In this document: positions 13,701 to 21,354 of the stretch, in pieces | Layout: each line of letters starts with the position of its first letter | How positions within the stretch are numbered: position 1 is the stretch's first letter | NCBI RefSeq assembly: GCF_030867095.1 | Contig: NC_081828.1 | Coordinates: forward strand, 2,557,001-2,621,000 | DNA: 64,000 nucleotides | Source of the DNA: Alligator mississippiensis | Taxonomy: Eukaryota > Chordata > Crocodylia > Alligatoridae | Reading direction: 5' to 3' | The notes under the pieces: generated by a model | What the model was told of the DNA's origin: nothing | What the model saw: only the letters and a program-made list of their open reading frames with translations | Database searches by the model: none | Program-made: the position numbers and the translations under genes

Positions 13701-16700
13701 AAATTAGCACTAGATCTATTCATTGGCTCTGGGGTATTTTAGGCCTTTCAGAACTCTGCTCCCTTCATCCCCACGTCCTGACAGCTACTGGTCACAACTG
13801 CAAATGTGCCCACGCCCTGACATGAAACATCCTTCCTGGATGGGTTTCTAAAGGCACCAGCCTCTGCTCTGAAGCTCCCTCACTCTGCCTGTGGTGCCAG
13901 CAGGCTAAGTGGGGCTGGGAGCAGTCAAGGTGTTTACATATAAGTACCCATGCCTTTTACCCCACTAGGTACACACACACTCCTATATACATGTTGAATG
14001 AACCCTTCTTACCCACCCTTTACATATCAATCCCCTTAGAAATGTGTATGTACTGCACCTAGCATAGCAGTCTCTTGTTTGGGGTCTGTACTACAACCTC
14101 AATATTAAATAAAGAAGAAATAAATTCCTTCCTTTCAGATTGTAATCACACTGATATTAATGTTCCATACGCAGCAACCAGTCACCCACATGTTGGGAAA
14201 CTCAGAAATACCAACAAATTGTGTAATACCCTCACAGGGAGGACTGTTACAAGCTCAATGTTTAATCCCGTAAACATGGTCACATAAAGAGAGAAAAAAA
14301 TACAACCACCGCACCCATGCAGAGGCAAGGGCTGGGTCTACTCTCAGGAGCAATGAGAAGACTGGTAAACGTAAGCACCTCCCAGCCTTTGTCAATGTAA
14401 CACCAAGCCTCATAGCAGTGGTAAGGCAGCGAACCTGGAAAATAAAGGCTCTGGCATACAGGAGCAGGCCACCAAAAATTGAGATCTTTGCTCCAGTTTT
14501 CAAGAGGAGCGTATATGGTCCATGAAGTTCCTGGATTCTCTTACCATGCTGGTCCATGACAGCAGATCTTTCCTGCCCCCAACAGGTGATCAGCGTAGGG
14601 CAGAAGTACACAAATTCACAGCCACACAATTTTTACCCGTGCTATTAAAATGGAAAATTCTATCCGTATGTGGGTCTGATGACATCTGCTCCCATAAGGA
14701 ATCCTACTCGCCCTCTTTCTGCCTCGCCCTGAGGCAGTGGGTTCCGCAGGTCGTCAGAACAGCACATGCTTAGATTTTTCTAGGGAAAAGTGATCCAGTA
14801 AACAAGGTACCTTGCAGTATCGACTTTGAGTTCTCTTCATTTCATCAGTTGCAGACATCTGATGGAACAGATCCTCCTCTTGCCGGTCTGAGAAGAAAAA
14901 CAATTTAGCTTTGCCTGGACAGAGACAACTAATTGACTTGACTTGGTCTTAGGCATAGCTGAATTTGCTTCCATCCTATGCCTGTTTTTTAAACAGCCAC
15001 CTCTACATTCATGTCTCTGAGCAGTCTCAGTAAAAGCTCAGAGGGCAACTCTGATGCTAGAATCATTTTCCACTGAGAACTCATCTATCTGTACAGTGAG
15101 CACAGCCTGCTGGCCCCTCCTGGGAATTGCGTGTGATACCCAGTGCCATTACTTTCATAAATCCATAAAAGGCTCAAATCAGAAAGGTCTTTTTGGTCCA
15201 AGATCTTTAACACACAGTTCTGCTCTGAATCACTGAGCAAGATGGCAGTGGGGTTTTGCACATACTGCCTACTAGCATCACTGAGCTTGGCGTATTATAA
15301 GTAAACAGTGGGTCAACCTGCTTCCCAACAATGTGTCTGTCTTGTCTATTCAGACTGGCAGACTTTGTAGAAGGATATGGTCTTGCACTCTGTTCTCATC
15401 CTGATCGAGTACAACCGGGACCCAGTCTTGGCTGAGTGCTTTGGGTATCCCCAGAATGCAAAACAACAGCAGTATAACAAGCCTGAGATCCGAGATTCAA
15501 GGCAGGTGTTTTCAGTTTCATGCATCAGTGCTAAAAAAATTCCACAGCTCAAACACTAACCCTTCGTTATAGGGAGTATATACTGCACAGCCTCCAGAGG
15601 GGATGCCCCCTACTGTTACCATGACCCATTACCAGAAATTCTGTTTATGATTTGTGAGCAAAAATAAAATCCTGCACCCTCTTCTACAACCATATCAGCT
15701 CTGGGATCTAACAGAAGTGAAGAAGGTAATTGGTGATTAGTCAGCAGATCTGACACAGCAGGGCTGATGAGCAGGAAGGGGTTGTTACAGTTGCTTTTAA
15801 GACAAGATGCAGAGTTTGATCATCTAAAGCATAGGGTAACTTTAGGGATGGTCTTTTATTCAGGCAAAGTACCACCAGATAGTCCTCCCCAAGAAAGGCC
15901 AAGCAGGAGCGCATTTTTTCCCATCCCAGTATTTTTGTCTTGTGCCATTTTTTAAAAACATAGGTACAGAAGTGAGTGAATGGCTAGCACTGCACTGCAG
16001 GCAGAGACCATCTCCCCGAGCACCACAGCACAAGAGACTGTCTTCCCACAGTTCTGCCAGCGTACTGCACGAAGTACACTGGGCCCTAGGCCCGCTTCGC
16101 CACAATGTCCCTTGCTCTCTCCCTCCCGAATGGGGACTGTCAACAGAACTAAACACCCCAGTACTCCCAACTGAGGACCATTTCCCCTCCTTCTGGTCAG
16201 GCTCCCAAAACACTGCTGGCTTGTCCTGCCCAGGCAGTGCCAAGACACCCTCTCTACCCCCTCCCCGGTGAGCAGTGCAGAGCATCACTTACTCAGCGTG
16301 TGCTTCAGTTGCTCTACCTCTGTCCTCACACATTCATATTCTTGCCACAGAAGCTTTTTGCTGCAAGAAAAGGAAGAGGGGTTACCCCTAAGAGAAAAGG
16401 GAAGATCAGCCTTTTCTCCATCAGGCAGGTTGCTGCCGGATGCAGTACTGACCTCTCGTGCATCTCCTGCAAGATGCTGGAGCTGGGGTACACATCCGGA
16501 GTGCAATCTCCATCTGGCTGGTGAAACATTTGTTGCTGCAGGTTATGAAACTCGCTCTTCAGTCCCTCAATCCTGTGTCCCAGCAGGGACTCCAAGCCAC
16601 TGTGAGGACTGTTCTGCAATCGATGAACTTCCCCTGCAACAGCAAGTGGAAGAGCAGGAAGCAATTAGGTCTCAGGCATGTCAACAGAAGGAGTGAAGAT

Positions 16701-19700
16701 GCTGGTATAAACTGCCAGAGGTATTGGGGACCTCTGCTGACCCCCCTCCCCCCCCCCCCCCCCAAGAGATATGGCACAACCAGTGTCAGTTCAACAGCTC
16801 CCCACAACCCCCCAGCAAGCCTGTTGGGCAAGAGAGGAGTTCAATTCTCATGGCCAGTCCTAGACAACTGAAGATTTCAAGCAGAATAGGTGACAAGCAC
16901 AAACCAAAGGTCAGAGCTGACCTCCTATGAGCGTCTGTGCCAAAGTTGTGTGGTCTAGGGATGAGAGAAAGGGATTTAGAGATGGGACATTTCATTTCCA
17001 GTTAGGACACTCTAAGTTCATCACAGGGGCACGGAAGGGAATTGGTGAGTATTTAATCACCAAGGCGCCCCCGGGGGTAACAAGAAACAATGGCCACAAG
17101 CTAGCAGAGAGCAGATTTAGACTGGACATTAGGAAGAACTTCTTCACAGTTCGAGTGGCCAAGGTCTGGAACAGGCTCCCAAGGGAGGTGGTGCTCTCCC
17201 CTACCCTGGGGGTCTTCAAGAGGAGGTTAGATGAGTATCGAGCTGGGGTCATCTAGACCCAGCACTCTTTCCTGCTTATGCAGGGGGTAGGACTCGATGA
17301 TCTATTGAGGTTCCTTCCGACCCTAACATCTATGACTCTATGAAAAGGCTAATTGCTTCAGCTGTGTATCCCGGCATGTAACAAAGAGCCAACACCCCTG
17401 ATCCTTCCCCACAAAGTGCTCAGACAGGATAACCAGTATCACTGAGAGGGAAGAACGAGACAATCGGACTCAAGGTGCTGTGGTATATCTGACAGCCTTG
17501 GCTCTCCCTGTTTAGCAAAGAAAAGCACTGAACTGAGCCCCACTCAAGATCTACGCTCGCAATCCGCTGTCTCACCAAGAGCACCCCAGACAGACAGGGA
17601 TGCAATCTGTATAACAAGCATCTCCAAGCATCTCGCAGTGACCTCAAACTAGGCAACTCTTCAGTACCTTCCAGTTTATTGATCCGCTGCTGCTGAAGCT
17701 CCCTCTCCTGTTTCAGTCTATTTATGGACTGGGTGAGGGACTCAATGATCTGAAGGGAAGACATAGGTTAGAACAAGTCTTACATGAAAACAATTTAGGC
17801 TAAGAGAGGACTCAGCTGGCTAGAGCAAGGAGGTTCGCTGGAGAAACTGGGAATGCTGATGGGCCCCTAGAGATGGACTTGAAAGCAACTCAACTTGGCT
17901 GAGCAAGATGGACCTCCCTGGTTAGGGGAATATTGAAGGGCAGCCTCTACAGAGTACAGTGGACCACAGGAGAGCAAATGAAAGCCAGTGCTCCTAGGGG
18001 CCTGCCTTCCTTTAAAGGACATGTGAACAGGCAGATAAGAGTATTCATATAGCTTCTGCCATATGAAAAAGCTGGAGATGTCACTGCCTACCTATCTTCT
18101 AAGCATGTCACATTATAGGGCCTGTAGCACACTGCTACAAGAGACCCAGATCCAAGCTTGCAGGTAAAGCCCCAGACCAGCAGGATATGAGATGCCACAC
18201 AGGTAATACACTCTCCCCCAGGATGATGGAAAAAAGAAAACATCTCATATCTTTATGCAGAGACCATTCTAGATGTCTCAAAGAGCCTCTACTAGCTCAG
18301 AAGGGACAGGTTTTCATACATCACGTGCTGGGTATGCAATTAAAAGGATGTGCATTACTACTACACTAGCAAAAGTCATCTCTTTCCTGTTAGCAGAGGA
18401 GACAAATGTCACTGTAAGCCTGGGGTTACCTTGGCTTGAGAATGCAGCTGTCTGCGAATGGCTGCTAGCTCCTCTGTTGCCATCCTGCAGTGTGGAAGAC
18501 TTATGCAGGTGGGACACGGCTGCACAGATCTGGCCAGGGATTCATCAAATGCAGCGTCTTCTGTGTTTATTCTGTCAAGCAGAAGATCCACTAAGAGATG
18601 AAAAGCAAGAAGTGTTACTAGGAGCTGCAAGGATAGGAATCCCCTGGGGTTTTCTGCATTCTTAAACTTGCTGCTGCTGATGCCTAAGGCAGGGACTTAG
18701 GAAAAAGCCAAGCTGAAGCTGTACAAGTAGCAGTCAGATTCTTTCCTGTTCCTACTTAACTGATGCAATCGTACACACTCTCACTGGGAAAGGCTAGCGT
18801 GTTCATGCTGAAACCTCTGCCTAAGTAACCCACCCAATCTCCAATAAAGAAAGGCTTGAAAGAGTCATTAGTCTGCCACCTGGGGTAAGAACAAACCTGG
18901 ATTTTGAAACCAGGGCATTGGCAGCTCTTACAAAACAGAGATAAAAATAAAGACAGTTATAGCTATCCATTTGAAATACAGAAACAAAGCACTGCTGTGC
19001 AATGAAATGCTAGATGCTTTAGCGCCACATGCTTTAGAAAGTCAGATGAGGATTTACCTTTGGAAGAGATGCTGGTTGTGTTCAGTCGCTGCTGCAAGGG
19101 ATAAAGAGAAACCAGATGATGTAGTAAAGATGCTAACACCTGCTTTCAACAAGAACAGGTAAGAGCTGCACACCTAAGGAGGACAGGCTTCATACGCTGC
19201 CTGCAGAGGAAACCTGGCATAAAATCCAAGCCATTGCAGGGCACTGGCCTAGAAGAGCAAGATTGAGAAGTGCTCCCCTGTTGCTCAAGCCACCCTGCAA
19301 GCAAACTGGGCTGAAACAAGAGCAAGTGAGAAGATAACAGAGAAGTAGAGGGTTCAGGTCTGCTAGAAAAAAGCAGACAGCAAAGTATTCAGAAGACATT
19401 CACATTTTTAAATATGATTTTGCAGTGCCGGGCAGCATACAAAGACAGTTACAAAGAAAGGAAAATCTATGGAGTTCCCAGAGCCCCACACAACCGTAAC
19501 CAGGCTGACAAGGCAGCTCCTGCATCCTTTATCCCTTTGTTAACTGCTTAGGATCAGCACCAGTCGATTTTAAATTATATTTGCATCTAAAGCACCTTTC
19601 TATACCCCATGCTCTAACCTGGGGCAGAGCTAGGAACAAAACAGGAATCCCAAAGCCCAGTTTCTCACCCTGAGCACTGAGCTATGCTCTCTTTAATAAC

Positions 19701-20711
19701 ATTGCTACTGCTTCCGCCCTGCCATGCTTCTAGCAATAAAATACACACATCAAAGCAGCACTTCCTCCTTTCCTACAAGTTCCTTTGTTTTAACCAACCA
19801 CCGATCACAGTAAGGAGGCTACCTATGTTTTTGAGAGGCAGCGGCAGGTCTTTATGGAAAATATTTGTCTCAGAGAAGTAAGCCCCTTCCCTCTGAATTA
19901 CTGTGCATTAAAGGGTCTGTAGACCTGGTCAAATAGTCCATCACAACACAGGATTAAATATTTTTGGGGAAAGCAAAAAGACTCTCTCTCCAATGAACAG
20001 ACCAGAACGTACTGCAGAGAGTTAGTTAGTTAGTTAGTTAACTGGTTAGTACCAGCCGCAGAGCGCTAGTTCCAGATGCGTCTGCAACGCACGTGGGGTC
20101 CTGGTGGATTTTATAAGGGCAAAAAGGACTCAATTGCAATGGTGTTGGCTATGCCGCCACCTGTCCGATCCCAGAATTTTCTAGAACGTGGGAATCAGAA
20201 GCCGTGCCTCCCCAATCCAGCGCCCTACTCATGCTGAACCCCTTCCCTCTTCGTTTTAAGGCGAGTTATCACCTCTCCTGCATGTTCACATGCTTGACAC
20301 GCTGGCAGAAGCGCGTCCATCAGCAAAGGAAGCTTTATTCGCGACCGTCAAAGACAAAAGGTCCTGCACGAAACGGATCTTCTCAGTTGACCGAGTACGA
20401 GCACCAAGAATTTAGCGAAGCGTTCAGGGATCTGGCACCTCGCCGCAGGAGCGCAAACAGCTACAAAATCAACCGCCGAGACTTGACACCCACGACGCTG
20501 CCGGCACCGCGCAACAAACCGGTTTAAACAGCGCTTTCCCAGAGCTGGGATCTTAGCGCCGTGTTGGAAACGCAGGCAACGCGGGCGGGAAGGAGCGCCG
20601 CTGGCTCTCGCGGTTCAGACGTCCAAACGCTGCAGCTGCACTTGCCTTTATTCTGGCCACGCTGGCGTCCGTCTCGGTCAGGATGGAGCTCAGCCGCGCG
20701 TCCCAATTCAT
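7606..20711 (-). CDS. CCDC163: CCDC163, coiled-coil domain protein, intact 379-aa form
   Basis: Eleven coding exons on the minus strand join in phase into 379 residues: 20646-20711, 19058-19091, 18430-18590, 17668-17749, 16453-16633, 16293-16360, 14811-14887, 13135-13235, 10675-10769, 10049-10180 and 7606-7748. I identify it by position beside MMACHC and by its start. The stretch [12 protein letters not shown] resembles the N-terminal part of human CCDC163 as I remember it (TDGNVVRMKQRL). The middle is rich in Leu, Gln, Glu and Lys and looks like coiled coil, with blocks such as [20 protein letters not shown] and [14 protein letters not shown]. The last 50 or so residues are acidic and serine-rich, ending LPELNLSDL. 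No enzyme motif, signal peptide or membrane segment is visible, and the function is not known. Human CCDC163 is short and was once listed as a pseudogene, so this looks like the fuller ancestral protein. An in-frame open stretch continues upstream of the chosen ATG, but it runs antisense to MMACHC exon 1, so I took the ATG at 20711. Confidence 0.9.
9356..9630. mobile_element. hAT-type MITE in a CCDC163 intron
   Basis: It begins 'cagcatttctcaaccc' and shares the internal blocks of the copy at 48344 ('caagaatataggaaagcatg', 'cttttcccttgcaggctggc', 'aatgggtcctggtacaaaag'). Its right terminus is worn. Confidence 0.65.
9740..9832 (-). repeat. MIR-like SINE, reverse
   Basis: It contains 'gagctgggattagaacccag' followed by 'tgctgcccc', the reverse of a MIR/tRNA-derived SINE head. 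Confidence 0.5.
10049..10180 (-). CDS. CCDC163: CCDC163 exon 10, residues 289-332
   Basis: The acceptor is TTTCCCCTAG and the donor is G|GTAAG. The exon starts with two bases that complete a Lys codon from exon 9. It encodes [20 protein letters not shown] followed by a Ser/Glu-rich stretch, and is likely unstructured. Confidence 0.88.
10675..10769 (-). CDS. CCDC163: CCDC163 exon 9, residues 257-288
   Basis: The acceptor ending TCAG at 10770-10771 and the donor A|GTAAGC give a frame that joins both neighbours. It encodes [20 protein letters not shown] and a basic end with GKKRVRQ. A second AG eight bases inside the exon would break the frame, so I rejected it. Confidence 0.87.
11205..11335 (+). 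repeat. MIR-like SINE
   Basis: The order 'ccctgggttataataccagc', 'tctgtcatctactcactgtg' and 'gcagctgggagcgagtcatg' follows the MIR consensus. It lies in a CCDC163 intron. Confidence 0.55.
13135..13235 (-). CDS. CCDC163: CCDC163 exon 8, residues 224-256
   Basis: The acceptor is TTCTCTTCAG and the donor is CAA|GTAAG. It encodes [20 protein letters not shown] and continues as a heptad-like helix ending QQELGHV. Confidence 0.88.
14811..14887 (-). CDS. CCDC163: CCDC163 exon 7, residues 198-223
   Basis: The acceptor is TTTCTTCTCAG and the donor is AAG|GTACCT. It encodes [20 protein letters not shown] and ends SRYCK on a codon boundary. Confidence 0.87.
16293..16360 (-). CDS. CCDC163: CCDC163 exon 6, residues 175-197
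   Basis: The acceptor is TTTTCTTGCAG and the donor is A|GTAAGT. It encodes [20 protein letters not shown] and TL, a leucine-spaced helix consistent with coiled coil. Confidence 0.87.
16453..16633 (-). CDS. CCDC163: CCDC163 exon 5, residues 115-174
   Basis: The acceptor is GCTGTTGCAG and the donor is AG|GTCAGT. It is the largest exon and encodes [20 protein letters not shown] followed by a Gln-rich helix and a Pro/Ser/Asp linker. Confidence 0.88.
16743..16763 (+). repeat. poly-C run
   Basis: An almost pure run of C sits within the CCDC163 intron between exons 5 and 4. Such runs are prone to length errors in assembly. Confidence 0.8.
16925..17343 (+). mobile_element. CR1 LINE fragment, about 420 bp
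   Basis: It carries the CR1 3' region: 'agactggacattaggaagaa', 'gtctggaacaggctcccaag', 'aggaggttagatgagtatcg' and a terminal 'catctatgactctatga'. It lies sense to the plus strand, thus antisense within the CCDC163 intron between exons 5 and 4. Confidence 0.92.
17668..17749 (-). CDS. CCDC163: CCDC163 exon 4, residues 88-115
   Basis: The acceptor is TCCCTTCAG and the donor is G|GTACTG. It encodes [20 protein letters not shown] then QRINKLE, the clearest coiled-coil segment of the protein. Confidence 0.88.
18430..18590 (-). CDS. CCDC163: CCDC163 exon 3, residues 34-87
   Basis: The acceptor is CATCTCTTAG and the donor is AAG|GTAACC. It encodes [20 protein letters not shown], then a Cys/Pro stretch with [10 protein letters not shown], then a helix ending RRQLHSQAK. 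The three closely placed cysteines (CPTC...C) are notable, but I do not claim a metal site. Confidence 0.86.
19058..19091 (-). CDS. CCDC163: CCDC163 exon 2, residues 23-33, micro-exon
   Basis: This 34-base exon has acceptor CCCTTGCAG and donor G|GTAAAT, and encodes [11 protein letters not shown]. It joins exon 1 on a codon boundary. The resulting RIKQRL matches the human start region, which supports such a short exon. Confidence 0.85.
20021..20042 (+). repeat. (GTTA)n microsatellite
   Basis: Five to six tandem GTTA units lie in the first CCDC163 intron. Confidence 0.85.
20646..20711 (-). CDS. CCDC163: CCDC163 exon 1, residues 1-22, GC donor
   Basis: The exon starts at the ATG and reads [20 protein letters not shown] then IK. 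It is followed by AAG|GCAAGT, a textbook GC-type donor, not GT. The reading frame joins exon 2 exactly at this point. The 562-bp gap to the MMACHC ATG makes this a divergent gene pair. Confidence 0.86.
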
Positions 20712-21065
20712 GCTGCTAGGAGACCGGGCCTCGCAAGTGTTTGCTGTCGCCAAAGCAACCCTGCATGGGTCTGCGGGGTGGAGGGGGAGACCTGGGGTCA
20801 CCTGCCCCCCGCGCCACACCGACCCCTGGCAGCAAGGAAGCAGAAAATCGATGGGGGGGAGGGGGCAGCTGGGGGGGGGTCTTCCCACCCCCCACAACCC
20901 CGTGCCCCACCCCCACAGCTCCAGTCCCACCGCGTGCCCCACCCCCACAGCTCCAGGCCTACCCCCCCTCAGACACCCCAAGGCCAACCTGCCTGAGGGG
21001 CTTCCCCACCCCCAACGGGCCGCGGGGGCTGCCGGGAGATGCAGTCCGCTCGCGGCTGCGGCAGG

Positions 21066-21078
21066 ACTCCACCTCCCA
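21066..21078 (+). promoter_or_regulatory. ZNF143/THAP11-like motif, one mismatch to ACTAYRNNNCCCR
   Basis: ACTCCACCTCCCA differs from the known promoter motif at the fourth base. A reverse-strand relative (ACTGCATCTCCCG, also one mismatch) ends at 21033-21045. Both flank stronger sites downstream. Confidence 0.4.
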
Positions 21079-21112
21079 GCAGGCACCGCGGGAGCCAAGC
21101 GACTACCCCCAT

Positions 21113-21130
21113 CTCCCACCATGCACTGCG
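21113..21130 (+). promoter_or_regulatory. ZNF143 (STAF) binding-site match
   Basis: CTCCCACCATGCACTGCG matches the SBS consensus core CCCAnnATGCAYYGCG. It lies about 145 bases upstream of the MMACHC ATG. Confidence 0.6.
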
Positions 21131-21150
21131 GGCCTCTCTCCCTCCCTCCT

Positions 21151-21168
21151 CCCCCAGCATGCATTGCG
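21151..21168 (+). promoter_or_regulatory. second ZNF143 (STAF) binding-site match
   Basis: CCCCCAGCATGCATTGCG again fits the SBS core CCCAnnATGCAYYGCG, in the same orientation as the previous site and 38 bases away. Confidence 0.6.
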
Positions 21169-21246
21169 TGAGGAAGGCGGGGACGCCCGCCTCCCAAGCT
21201 GCCCCGCGCTGCGATCCCGGCGTGCTCCGCGCGCGGCCCCGAAGGG

Positions 21247-21259
21247 ACTACATGTCCCG
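21247..21259 (+). promoter_or_regulatory. exact ACTAYRNNNCCCR motif beside the MMACHC start
   Basis: ACTACATGTCCCG is an exact match to the conserved promoter element bound by ZNF143, THAP11 and HCFC1 complexes. It ends 14 bases before the MMACHC ATG and itself contains an out-of-frame ATG at 21252. Confidence 0.55.
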
Positions 21260-21273
21260 TGAGCCCCCGCGGC

Positions 21274-21354
21274 ATGGAGCTGCGCGCGGCGCGGGCGGAG
21301 CGCTTGCTCCGCGACTCCTTGTGCGCCTTCGGCTTCGAGCTGCATCCCCTCCAG
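21274..21354 (+). CDS. MMACHC: MMACHC exon 1, residues 1-27
   Basis: It reads [20 protein letters not shown] then FELHPLQ, parallel to the human start ending FGFEVYPFQ. The donor is CAG|GTACGG. The ATG is chosen by that match. A second ATG 22 bases upstream is out of frame. Confidence 0.95.
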
